DNA of 64,000 nucleotides from contig NZ_JARWNW010000273.1 in assembly GCF_029868325.1 (NCBI RefSeq), forward strand, positions 1-64,000, in the 5' to 3' direction. Positions 1 to 9,062 of the stretch are shown piece by piece; positions within the stretch are counted from its first letter, which is position 1, and every line of letters starts with the position of its first letter. Position numbers and translations under genes: made by a program. Origin of the DNA: Nocardia carnea. Its GTDB lineage: Bacteria > Actinomycetota > Actinomycetes > Mycobacteriales > Mycobacteriaceae. The notes under the pieces are model-generated. The model was not told the DNA's origin and ran no database searches. It saw only the letters and a program-made list of their open reading frames with translations.

Positions 1-141
<141 letters not shown>

Positions 142-161
142 TCGGGTATTCGGTGCCTAGC

Positions 162-1631
162 TCAGCGCTGCGCGACCGCGGTCGGCGGGATGGGCGCCGG
201 CAGGGCGGTTTCGCCCTCCAGGTACTCGTCCACCGCCGAAGCCGCCGCGCGACCCTCGGCGATCGCCCACACGATCAGTGACTGGCCGCGGCCCATATCG
301 CCGGCGACGAAGACGCCGGGGATATTGGTGGCCCACTTCTTGTCCCGCTGGACATTGCCGCGCTGGTCGTAGCCGACACCGAGATCGGTGAGCAGCCCGG
401 GCTTGTCCGGCCCGACGAAGCCCATGGCCAGCAGGACGAGATCGGCCTCGAGGGTGAAATCGGTGCCCTCGACCTTCTCGAACCGGCCGTTGACCATCTT
501 GACCTCGTGCGCTTCGAGTCCGGTCACCTTGCCATCGGAACCGACGAAACGTTCGGTGTTCACCGAGAACACCCGCTCGCCGCCCTCTTCGTGCGCCGAG
601 GAAACCCGGTACATGAGCGGATAGGTCGGCCACGGGGTGGAGCCGGCGCGTTCGGCCGGCGGCCGCGGCATGATCTCGAACTGGTGCACGCTGGCCGCGC
701 CCTGGCGGTGCGAGGTGCCCAGGCAGTCGGCGCCGGTGTCACCGCCGCCGATGATGACGACCTTCTTGCCGTGCGCGTGGATCGGCGGCAGTCCCTGCTC
801 GTCGGTCACGTCATCGCCCTGCTGAACCCGGTTGGCCCAGGGCAGGAACTCCATCGCCTGATGGATACCGTCCAGCTCACGGCCCGGAATGGGCAGATCG
901 CGGGCCTGGGTGGCGCCACCGGCGAGGACCACCGCGTCGTACCGCTCGCGCAGTTCGTCGGCGGTGATATCGACACCGACGTTCACCCCGGCCTTGAAGA
1001 TCGTGCCCTCGGCCTCCATCTGCGCCAGCCGGCGGTCGATGAAACGCTTCTCCATCTTGAATTCCGGAATGCCGTACCGCATCAGGCCACCGATCCGGTC
1101 GGCGCGCTCGAAGACGGTCACGGTGTGCCCGGCGCGGGTGAGCTGCTGAGCGGCGGCCAGACCCGCGGGCCCGGAACCGACAACGGCGACCTTTTTACCG
1201 GTGAGCCGGGTCGGGTACACCGGCGCGACCCAGCCCTCGTCGAAGGCGTTCTCGATGAGTTCGACCTCGACCTGCTTGATGGTCACCGGATCCTGGTTGA
1301 TACCGAGTACGCAGGATGCCTCGCACGGAGCCGGGCACAGCCGCCCGGTGAATTCCGGGAAGTTGTTCGTGGCGTGCAGCCGGTCGATGCCCTCGCGCCA
1401 ACGGTCCTGGTAGACCAGGTCGTTCCACTCGGGGATCAGGTTACCCAGGGGGCAACCGTTGTGGCAGAACGGAATACCGCAGTCCATACAGCGGCTGGCC
1501 TGCCGCTGCAGGGTTTCGTGCGGAAAACCCTCCTGGTAGACCTCTTTCCAGTCCATCAGGCGCAACGGCACCGGACGACGTTCGGGCAGCTCCCGTGAGG
1601 TGTGCTTCAGAAAACCTTGGGTGTCAGCCAC
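162..1631 (-). CDS. gltD: Glutamate synthase (NADPH), small subunit GltD
   Basis: The 489-residue beta subunit feeds electrons from NADPH through FAD and iron-sulfur centres to GltB, which makes glutamate from glutamine and 2-oxoglutarate in the cytoplasm. The N-terminal part has the Cys clusters CMDCGIPFCHNGCP and CPAPCEASC that bind 4Fe-4S centres. A Rossmann motif VAVVGSGPAGLAAA near residue 150 binds FAD, and VVIIGGGDTGADC near residue 290 is the second dinucleotide fold. The start is GTG with GGAGG six bases upstream, and it overlaps the end of gltB by 8 bases, so the two are translationally coupled. Length and domain order are normal. The poly-C artefact begins just past its stop, so nothing downstream can be read. 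Confidence 0.97.
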   Translation of the reverse strand: MADTQGFLKHTSRELPERRPVPLRLMDWKEVYQEGFPHETLQRQASRCMDCGIPFCHNGCPLGNLIPEWNDLVYQDRWREGIDRLHATNNFPEFTGRLCPAPCEASCVLGINQDPVTIKQVEVELIENAFDEGWVAPVYPTRLTGKKVAVVGSGPAGLAAAQQLTRAGHTVTVFERADRIGGLMRYGIPEFKMEKRFIDRRLAQMEAEGTIFKAGVNVGVDITADELRERYDAVVLAGGATQARDLPIPGRELDGIHQAMEFLPWANRVQQGDDVTDEQGLPPIHAHGKKVVIIGGGDTGADCLGTSHRQGAASVHQFEIMPRPPAERAGSTPWPTYPLMYRVSSAHEEGGERVFSVNTERFVGSDGKVTGLEAHEVKMVNGRFEKVEGTDFTLEADLVLLAMGFVGPDKPGLLTDLGVGYDQRGNVQRDKKWATNIPGVFVAGDMGRGQSLIVWAIAEGRAAASAVDEYLEGETALPAPIPPTAVAQR

Positions 1632-4600
1632 GAGCGGCCTCCATAATCGCCTCGTCGACGTCTTTACCGCTCTTCTCGGCCTCGGAGATGGCGAGCAGCA
1701 CCTTCTTGTACTCGCGCGGCATGACTTTCACAAAGTGGTTCACCTGCTGCGACCAGTCGCCCAGGATCCGTTCGGCCACAGCGGAACCGGTCTGTTCCCG
1801 GTGCCGGCCGACAATATCGCGCAGCCAGGTGAAATCGTCACCGGACAGCGCCTCGATGGCGTCCGCCTGTTCCGGGTTGACCCGGCCGCTGAACGTGTTG
1901 TCGGGGTCGTAGACGAACGCGATACCGCCGGACATACCGGCGCCGAAGTTGCGTCCGGTATCGCCGAGGATCACGACGCGGCCACCGGTCATGTATTCGC
2001 AGGCGTGATCGCCCACGCCCTCGACCACCGCGGTCGCGCCGGAGTTGCGCACGGCGAACCGTTCGCCCACCACACCGTTGATGAACGCCTGGCCGCTGGT
2101 CGCGCCGAACAGGATCACGTTGCCCGCGATGATGTTCTCCTCGGCGACGAACTCCGCCGGGGCGTTGGGTGCCGGACGCACCACCAGGTGGCCACCCGAA
2201 AGACCCTTACCGACATAGTCGTTCGCGTCACCCTGTACCCGCAGGGTGATACCCGCCGGGACGAAGGCACCGAAGCTGTTACCGGCCGAACCGGTGAGCG
2301 TGATGTCGATGGTGTCGTCGGGCAGACCGGCGCCGCCGTAGAGCTTGGTCACCTCGTGGCCGAGCATGGTGCCGACCGTCCGGTTCACGTTCGTGATCTT
2401 GGTATCGATCTTGACCGGTTTACCGAACTCGAGCGCATCGCGGCTCTGCGCGATCAACTCGTTGTCCAGTGCCTTGTCCAGGCCGTGGTCCTGCTCCTTG
2501 GTGCGCCGGCGGTCCTGGAACATGAACGCCGTCTCGACATCGTCGAGGATCGGCGACAGATCCAGTTTGCTGGCCTTCCAATGCTGCTTGGCCTTGGTGG
2601 TGTCGAGCAGATCGACCCGGCCGACAGCCTCGTCCAGGCTGCGGAAACCGAGTTCGGCCAGCAGTTCCCGGACCTCTTCGGCGATGAACATGAAGAAGTT
2701 CTCGACGAACTCCGGCTTACCGGTGAACCGGTCGCGCAGCACGGGATTCTGAGTGGCCACACCCACCGGGCAGGTATCGAGGTGGCAGACCCGCATCATG
2801 ATGCAGCCGGAAACCACCAGCGGCGCGGTCGCGAAACCGTACTCCTCGGCACCGAGCAGTGCGGCGACCACGACATCGCGGCCGGTCTTCATCTGGCCGT
2901 CGACCTGCACCACGATCCGGTCGCGCAGGCCGTTGAGCAGCAGGGTCTGCTGGGTTTCGGCCAGGCCGAGCTCCCACGGCCCACCCGCGTGCTTGAGCGA
3001 GGTGAGCGGCGACGCACCGGTGCCACCGTCGTGACCGGAAATCAGCACCACATCGGCGTGCGCCTTGGACACGCCCGCCGCGACGGTGCCGACACCGGGC
3101 TCGGCGACAAGTTTCACGTGAATCCGCGCCTGCGGGTTCGCGTTCTTCAGGTCGTGGATGAGCTGCGCCAGATCCTCGATCGAGTAGATATCGTGATGCG
3201 GCGGCGGCGAGATCAGGCCCACGCCCGGCGTCGAATGCCGGACCTCGGCGACCCACGGATACACCTTGTGCGCGGGCAGCTGGCCGCCCTCGCCCGGCTT
3301 GGCGCCCTGGGCCATCTTGATCTGGATATCGGTGCAGTTGGTCAGGTAATGCGCCGTGACACCGAACCGGCCCGAAGCGACCTGCTTGATCGCGCTGCGC
3401 CGCCAGTCGCCGTTGTCTTCCGGCTCGAACCGGGCCGGCGATTCGCCGCCCTCACCGGAATTGGACCGGCCACCCAGCCGGTTCATCGCGATCGCCAGGG
3501 TTTCGTGCGCCTCGGCCGAAATCGAGCCGTAGCTCATCGCACCGGTGGAGAAACGCTTGACGATCTCGGAAGCGGGCTCGACCTCCTCGATCGAGATCGG
3601 CGACCGCGCACCCTTCTTGAACTTGATCAGGCCGCGCAGCGAGGCCAGCCGCTCGGACTGGTCGTCGACCAGCTTGGTGTACTCCTTGAAGATCGAGTAC
3701 TGCCCGCTGCGGGTGGCGTGCTGGAGCTTGAACACCGTATCCGGGTTGAACAGGTGGTATTCACCCTCACGCCGCCACTGGTACTCGCCGCCGACCTCGA
3801 GCTCGCGGTGCGCGCGCTCGTTGCGGTTCTCCAGGAACGCGACCGAATGCCGGGTTGCCACATCGGTGGCGATCTCGTCCAGGCCGATACCACCCAGATG
3901 CGACCGCAGACCGGTGAAGTATTCGTCCACCAGGTCCTGCGACAGGCCGATCACCTGGAACAACTGCGCACCGTTGTAGGAGGCGACCGTGGAGATGCCC
4001 ATCTTGGACATCACTTTCAGCACGCCCTTGCTCGCGGCCTTGTTGTAGTTCGCAACCGCCTTGCGGTAATCGGCCGCCAGGTCGCCGGTGCTGCCGGGAA
4101 CGCTCAGCGCGCCCCGCTCGAGCATGTCCTCGATCGATTCGAAGGCCATGTACGGGTTGATCGCGGCGGCACCGAAACCGACGAGGGTGGCCATATGGTG
4201 CACCTCGCGGGCGTCACCGGCCTCCACCACCAGACCGACCATGGTCCGGGTGCGTTCCCGGACCAGGTGGTGGTGCACCGACGCGGTGAGCAGCAGCGAC
4301 GGGATCGGCGCAAGCTTCTCGTTGGATTCGCGGTCCGACAGCACGATGATGCGGGCGCCGCCGTCGATCGCGGCCGAGACCTGGGTGTTGATGGCGTCGA
4401 GTGCGCGGCGCAGGCCGTCACCGCCGGCCGAGACCTCGTACAGGCCGCGCACAACGACCGAGCGCAGGCCAGGGTGGCTGCCGTCGTCGTTGATATGGAC
4501 CAGCTTCGACAGTTCGTCGTTATCGATGATCGGCTGCTGGATCGCGATCTGCCGGCAGGATTCCGGGCTCGGGTGCAGCAGATCGGCCTCCGGGCCGATA

Positions 4601-6276
4601 TGCCGGCGCAGGCTGGTGACGACCTCTTCCCGGATGGCGTCCAGCGGCGGGTTGGTGACCTGCGCGAACTGCTGGGAGAAGTAGTCGAACAGCAACCGCG
4701 GCCGCGCCGAGAGCACGGCGATCGGGGTATCGGTACCCATCGAGCCCAGCGCCTCGGCACCGGTTTTGGCCATCGGGGAGATGAGCAGGTTCAGTTCCTC
4801 GGTGGTGTACCCGAAGATCTGCTGCCGGATGAGCACCCGGTCGTGCGACATATGCACATGCGGGCGGTCGGGCAGATCGGAGAGGTGCTTGATCCCGGCG
4901 TCGAGCCATTCCCGGTACGGATGCTCGGCGGCCAGCTGCGCCTTGATCTCCTCGTCGTCGACGATCCGGCCCTGCGCGGTGTCCACCAGGAACATACGAC
5001 CCGGCTGCAGGCGGATCTTACGCACGACCTTGGACTGGTCGATATCCAGCACACCGACCTCGGAGGCCATGACCACCAGGCCGTCCTCGGTGACCCAGAT
5101 CCGGCTCGGGCGCAGACCGTTACGGTCCAGCACGGCGCCGATGACGGTGCCGTCGGTGAAGCACACCGAGGCAGGGCCATCCCACGGCTCCATGAGCATG
5201 GAGTGGTACTCGTAGAACGCCCGGCGCTGCGGATCCATGTTCTCGTTGCGTTCCCAGGCCTCGGGGATCATCATCAGCACCGCGTGCGGCAGGGTACGGC
5301 CACCCAGGTGCAGCAGTTCGAGGACCTCGTCGAAGCGCGCGGTATCGCTGGCGCCCGGGGTGCAGACCGGGAAGATCTTCTCCAGGCGGTTCTTCCCAGC
5401 GGAATCTTTGCCGAAGACATCCGAACGCAGCAGCGCCTCGCGAGCCCGCATCCAGTTCTCGTTACCGGCAACGGTGTTGATCTCGCCGTTGTGCGCGACC
5501 CGGCGGAACGGATGGGCCAGCGGCCACGACGGGAAGGTATTGGTGGAGAACCGGGAGTGCACGATGCCCAGGGCGCTTTCCACCCGGTCGTCCTGCAGGT
5601 CCAGGTAGAACGCACGCAACTGCGGTGTGGTGAACATGCCCTTGTAGACGAAGGTCTGCCCGGACAGGCTCGGGAAGTACACCGATTCTTTACCGACCGC
5701 GCCCTCGCCCGCGCCGGCCTTGCCCAGTTCGTGCTCCACCCGCTTGCGGATGACATAGGCACGCCGTTCCAGGTCCATCCCGGTCAGCTGCTCGTCGGCG
5801 CCTGCGGGCGAGCCGATGAAGAGCTGCCGGAACAGCGGCATGGCATCACGGGAGAGCGCGCCGAGCGACGATTCGTCGATCGGTACCTCGCGCCAGCCGA
5901 GGACCGCCAGGCCCTCTTCCTTGACGATCTTCTCGACGCCGTAGGAAGCCCGCGCCGCCTCGCGCCGGGCCTGCGGCAGGAAGGCGATACCGGTGGCGTA
6001 GGAGCCCTCCGGCGGCAGCTCGAAATCGACGACTGCACGGAAGAAGCGGTCGGGAACCTGGATCAGGATGCCCGCGCCGTCGCCGGAGTTCGGCTCGGCG
6101 CCCGCGGCGCCGCGGTGCTCGAGGTTCAACAGGGCCGTAATGGCCTTGTCGACGATGTCACGGCTGCGGCGGCCGTGCATATCACCGACGAACGCGACGC
6201 CACATGCGTCGTGCTCGTGCGCCGGGTCATAGAGCCCGATGGGTCCGGGGGACCTGTGGCCAGGTAGTTGCGTCAT
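1624..6276 (-). CDS. gltB: Glutamate synthase, large subunit GltB
   Basis: About 1550 residues. This is the ferredoxin/NADPH-type large subunit: N-terminal class II glutamine amidotransferase, central domain, FMN-binding synthase domain and C-terminal beta-helix (GXGXG) domain. I place the start at the ATG giving MTQLPGHRSP, with a purine-rich stretch upstream. Cys25 in HDACGVAF is then the nucleophile exposed after removal of a 24-residue propeptide, as known for this family. Other family signatures seen are EHRGAAGAEPNSGDGAGI, the FMN/FeS-region CHLDTCPVGVATQ, and GTGASPLTSLKHAG. The frame is open about 340 bases further upstream, but that extension has no family counterpart. It heads the gltBD operon behind a long leader region. 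Confidence 0.97.
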   Translation of the reverse strand: MTQLPGHRSPGPIGLYDPAHEHDACGVAFVGDMHGRRSRDIVDKAITALLNLEHRGAAGAEPNSGDGAGILIQVPDRFFRAVVDFELPPEGSYATGIAFLPQARREAARASYGVEKIVKEEGLAVLGWREVPIDESSLGALSRDAMPLFRQLFIGSPAGADEQLTGMDLERRAYVIRKRVEHELGKAGAGEGAVGKESVYFPSLSGQTFVYKGMFTTPQLRAFYLDLQDDRVESALGIVHSRFSTNTFPSWPLAHPFRRVAHNGEINTVAGNENWMRAREALLRSDVFGKDSAGKNRLEKIFPVCTPGASDTARFDEVLELLHLGGRTLPHAVLMMIPEAWERNENMDPQRRAFYEYHSMLMEPWDGPASVCFTDGTVIGAVLDRNGLRPSRIWVTEDGLVVMASEVGVLDIDQSKVVRKIRLQPGRMFLVDTAQGRIVDDEEIKAQLAAEHPYREWLDAGIKHLSDLPDRPHVHMSHDRVLIRQQIFGYTTEELNLLISPMAKTGAEALGSMGTDTPIAVLSARPRLLFDYFSQQFAQVTNPPLDAIREEVVTSLRRHIGPEADLLHPSPESCRQIAIQQPIIDNDELSKLVHINDDGSHPGLRSVVVRGLYEVSAGGDGLRRALDAINTQVSAAIDGGARIIVLSDRESNEKLAPIPSLLLTASVHHHLVRERTRTMVGLVVEAGDAREVHHMATLVGFGAAAINPYMAFESIEDMLERGALSVPGSTGDLAADYRKAVANYNKAASKGVLKVMSKMGISTVASYNGAQLFQVIGLSQDLVDEYFTGLRSHLGGIGLDEIATDVATRHSVAFLENRNERAHRELEVGGEYQWRREGEYHLFNPDTVFKLQHATRSGQYSIFKEYTKLVDDQSERLASLRGLIKFKKGARSPISIEEVEPASEIVKRFSTGAMSYGSISAEAHETLAIAMNRLGGRSNSGEGGESPARFEPEDNGDWRRSAIKQVASGRFGVTAHYLTNCTDIQIKMAQGAKPGEGGQLPAHKVYPWVAEVRHSTPGVGLISPPPHHDIYSIEDLAQLIHDLKNANPQARIHVKLVAEPGVGTVAAGVSKAHADVVLISGHDGGTGASPLTSLKHAGGPWELGLAETQQTLLLNGLRDRIVVQVDGQMKTGRDVVVAALLGAEEYGFATAPLVVSGCIMMRVCHLDTCPVGVATQNPVLRDRFTGKPEFVENFFMFIAEEVRELLAELGFRSLDEAVGRVDLLDTTKAKQHWKASKLDLSPILDDVETAFMFQDRRRTKEQDHGLDKALDNELIAQSRDALEFGKPVKIDTKITNVNRTVGTMLGHEVTKLYGGAGLPDDTIDITLTGSAGNSFGAFVPAGITLRVQGDANDYVGKGLSGGHLVVRPAPNAPAEFVAEENIIAGNVILFGATSGQAFINGVVGERFAVRNSGATAVVEGVGDHACEYMTGGRVVILGDTGRNFGAGMSGGIAFVYDPDNTFSGRVNPEQADAIEALSGDDFTWLRDIVGRHREQTGSAVAERILGDWSQQVNHFVKVMPREYKKVLLAISEAEKSGKDVDEAIMEAARG

Positions 6277-6630
6277 GCCTCTGCCTTCGAGAAAGTCGAC
6301 CTCGACGTGGGTGCGGCCTGGAGAGAACGCCCTGTCGAACGCCGGTACTGTCGAACGCTCCCTAAAGGACTGCGTTCGTACGTTGGCCGACACCAGCCGC
6401 GCTGATGGTGTTCGGCGTGCAGTCACGTCTGAAGTTGTTTCCACCTGCGGTTGTGCGCCGGTGCCCGCCGGTAACGAAGCGCTTACGCGCTCGGAACCCG
6501 GATACGGGTTTCGCCCGCTAGGCTGGCCTTGCCGATAGGTTGCCCGAACGTGCTTTCGGCCGGACATCGGTATGTGCGGCGTAAGAGCAAACGATAAGCC
6601 AGGCTCGGAACCCAACCAACCAAGGCTCCC

Positions 6631-6672
6631 CTAATAAATTGGGCTGCCAGGCCTTGAGCTGGGCTTCTTCAT
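6631..6672 (-). CDS. Possible 13-residue leader peptide upstream of gltB
   Basis: On the minus strand a strong GGAGG is followed after five bases by ATG and a 13-codon frame, MKKPSSRPGSPIY, ending in TAG. A TACACT box lies about 28 bases upstream of the ATG, placing the frame near a likely transcription start. It ends about 355 bases before gltB. Function is unknown; translation could influence transcription or stability of the long gltB leader. No run of one amino acid that would indicate classical attenuation is present, and a chance ORF is possible. Confidence 0.35.
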   Translation of the reverse strand: MKKPSSRPGSPIY

Positions 6673-6699
6673 TCATTCCTCCACGTATGCGCGTTTTCT

Positions 6700-6705
6700 A
6701 GTGTA
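6700..6705 (-). promoter_or_regulatory. Candidate -10 box for the gltB leader transcript
   Basis: The minus strand reads TTTACACTAG here, giving TACACT as a -10 hexamer; no good -35 match is seen 16-18 bases upstream. It would start a transcript about 420 bases upstream of gltB that includes the short leader frame. Confidence 0.35.
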
Positions 6706-7226
6706 AAGCAGCGTTCCGGCTGAAATCGATTCCGGATCGACCCTCCGAACAGCGGCGATCCACCCGTCCGGCGCATTTCCCGATGCCTCGTCGCATCCGC
6801 CGAACCCACGCTCACCTGCATCGAAGATGAATTCCCGGCGGCGGCCATCGGCAAACCCACCCGCCCGCGGCTAACTGTCACACACCGCGATGAGATGTTC
6901 GTGACAGCGTCGTGACAAGCACAGAACATGATCCGACCGTCCGGACTGTTTTACGTTTCCAGTGGTACAGCACACGGTCAGCAAACGCTCATTCGAGTGG
7001 TTTACGCCACATTTACATACGGCAATCGCGGCTCTTTCCCGTTGCGGGAACGCACAATTCGGCCTGGCCATATACTCCGCCGGACCCGGCCGGCAGTCCT
7101 CGGCACGACATGCTCACCGTCGCCTGTGAAGATGACCACACCAGCGCGCGAGGGCTCGATGCACTGCCGTGCCGCCTGTCACGCTGAGACAACGAATCGA
7201 TGACAGCTGCAGAGGTTATGGGTCCC

Positions 7227-8873
7227 ATGAGCGTCACCGGCATGTTCATCTGGCTCGGCGGCGGACAGCCCACCGAGACCACCGACGGATATGAGCGCAC
7301 CGGCTATATCGTCACCGGCACGGGTGTTGCGCTGTTCGCGCTGGTCTCCGCGGGAGTCACCGGAGCCGCCTTGGAGTACGGCGAGTGGCCGGCCGGCGCG
7401 GTGCTGCCCACGGCATTGATCACCGGGCTGCTCATGGGCCTGGTGGGCCGCGCCCTGGCCGGTGCCCAACCCGCCGCCCGGCCCGACCGGACCGCGGGCA
7501 CCACCGATATTGCGGCGGTGGCGACCCGTCTCGGGGTGACCGCGCTGACCGGCCTGATGGTGGCCGAACTGGCCACCACCGTGTTGTTCGCCGGCTCGGT
7601 CGACCGGATCCTCGACGAACACGCAGTGGCCGCGGCCGCCACCACTCCGGCAGTGCGCGCTGCCCAGGACGAACTGGACCGCGCTGTCGCCGACCGGACC
7701 GCACTGGACCGCGATATCGCCGAAGCCTCGGCCGATATCGACAGTGCGCTCATCGTCGCCCGATGTGAGTTCAATCCCGGCCCGGGCTGCCCGCAGACGA
7801 AGATCACCGGGGTACCGGGCCGGGGTCCGGAGGCACATACCGCCAACGACATGCTCGACGATGCGCGCACCGCCCTGTCGGCCGCGCAGAGCCGTATCGC
7901 TCCGCTGGACACGCGCGTGGACGACGCACGAACCGCGCTGGACGACGCACGAACAGTGGCCACGGCCGAGAGCGATCGCGGTATCGGAGCCCGCTGGGCG
8001 GCCATGCACGAGCACACCACCGGTCAGACCGGCGCATTCCTGTTACGACTACTCACTTGGGCCGTCTTCGTGCTGCTGGCCGGCCTCCCGCTGATCCTGC
8101 GCCGGTGGCGCGGGGAGACCATGCAGGAGCGACGCCGCGCGGCCGCGGCGGTGGCCGACCGTGCCGAACGTGCCGCCGACGCGGCCATCGCGGAGAAAGA
8201 GGCAGAGGTCCGCGCCGAAACCGCCGCCGTGCAGGCAGACCGGCAGCTGGCCGCGGCACGGCTCGAAGCCGAGGCCGATACCGCGATCGACCGGGAACGC
8301 CAGCGGACCCGGGTGATCGCCGCGCTCGGTGGGCTGGAGATCGGGGTCACCGAGCGCACCCCCGAACCGGCCGAACAGACGGCGCTGCCGGCCGGGACGG
8401 GGTCGGGCCTGCCGGTACCGCCCGAGAAAAGCCCCGCCCGGCCGTCCCGCGGCCTGGAACTCCCGCTGGTCGGCGCGGTTCCGTTCACCGATACCGCAGC
8501 CCGCTGGATCGGCCCGCTGGTACCGGGCTTCGTGAGCTCGGCGATCGAAGACGCGCTCGACACCGCGAGCCGGCCACTGCGAACCGCCCGCCACGTCTTC
8601 ACCGAAGCCGAGGAGATCACCTTCACCCTGCGCCGGGCCCGCAACGTCACGGTCGGCGACGTGGCCGCGGAAGCACGGACCGGACGCGACCGGTCACGCG
8701 ACAGCGCGTCGCCACGCAACACTGTGGTGGACGCCGAGCTGACCCTGGATCCCGATGCGATCGTCTCGTCGACAACCCGGCTGGAACCCGCGACCGGTAC
8801 CGCACTGCCGGGACGCACAGCGGGAGAACTGCCGGAAGGGCGCACCTCTCGGGAACTGCCTCCCGGCACTTGA
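7227..8873 (+). CDS. DUF4407 domain membrane protein with coiled-coil
   Basis: About 548 residues from the ATG preceded by AGAGG 11 bases upstream; an in-frame ATG at 7200 would add nine residues. Three membrane segments lie in the first ~130 residues (around GYIVTGTGVALFALV, PTALITGLLMGLVG and LTGLMVAELATTVLF). A long charged region follows that is predicted coiled-coil and contains a Cys pair (CEFNPGPGC). A fourth membrane segment, LLRLLTWAVFVLLAGLPLIL, comes near residue 280. The C-terminal half is a second Ala/Glu/Arg-rich helical region followed by a low-complexity tail. This is the DUF4407 layout common in Actinobacteria; its biochemical role is not known. It stands alone upstream of the MoxR cluster, separated by about 190 bases. 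Confidence 0.8.
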   Translation: MSVTGMFIWLGGGQPTETTDGYERTGYIVTGTGVALFALVSAGVTGAALEYGEWPAGAVLPTALITGLLMGLVGRALAGAQPAARPDRTAGTTDIAAVATRLGVTALTGLMVAELATTVLFAGSVDRILDEHAVAAAATTPAVRAAQDELDRAVADRTALDRDIAEASADIDSALIVARCEFNPGPGCPQTKITGVPGRGPEAHTANDMLDDARTALSAAQSRIAPLDTRVDDARTALDDARTVATAESDRGIGARWAAMHEHTTGQTGAFLLRLLTWAVFVLLAGLPLILRRWRGETMQERRRAAAAVADRAERAADAAIAEKEAEVRAETAAVQADRQLAAARLEAEADTAIDRERQRTRVIAALGGLEIGVTERTPEPAEQTALPAGTGSGLPVPPEKSPARPSRGLELPLVGAVPFTDTAARWIGPLVPGFVSSAIEDALDTASRPLRTARHVFTEAEEITFTLRRARNVTVGDVAAEARTGRDRSRDSASPRNTVVDAELTLDPDAIVSSTTRLEPATGTALPGRTAGELPEGRTSRELPPGT

Positions 8874-9049
8874 ACGGCGTCCCGCGCGGATCCGGACGGA
8901 GTCCACAGGGGTTGCGCCGCAGAGCGCGGCGCAACCGGTTCGACGACCCGCGCCACCCCACAGGCACCCCGGGGGCCGAATCGGGACTGTGGCCGGCCCG
9001 GTACGCAAGTGCGGCCGAATCATCCCCGGCCCGCACCCCGCCTACCGGT

Positions 9050-9055
9050 TAGACT
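9050..9055 (+). promoter_or_regulatory. -10 box placing the next GTG at the transcript 5' end
   Basis: TAGACT lies 7 bases before the GTG at 9063, the spacing expected between a -10 hexamer and the +1 base, so the mRNA would be leaderless. No Shine-Dalgarno is present. This supports the GTG at 9063 over later starts. Confidence 0.55.
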
Positions 9056-9062
9056 CGGCCGC

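Larger units (their letters stand above)
6277..7199. other. Long divergent intergenic region between gltB and the DUF4407 gene
   Basis: About 920 bases with no convincing full-size gene. Read toward gltB (minus strand) it contains a possible short leader ORF at 6631-6672 behind a TACACT -10-like box. Further downstream is an imperfect hairpin at about 6389-6417 (arms CCGACACCA and TGGTGTTCGG on the plus strand, one bulge). On the divide side, CTGTCAC at 6875-6881 and GTGACAG at 6901-6907 form an inverted repeat with a further GTGACA at 6912-6917, which may be a protein-binding site. Confidence 0.5.

Noticed and set aside
1600..6267. 1555-codon open frame on the plus strand opposite gltB
   Set aside because: It is a high-GC antisense shadow; gltB on the minus strand has complete family motifs, while this frame has none and no ribosome-binding site.
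6912..7187. 91-codon plus-strand frames upstream of the DUF4407 gene
   Set aside because: Two overlapping frames of similar length, neither with a ribosome-binding site; more likely promoter region.
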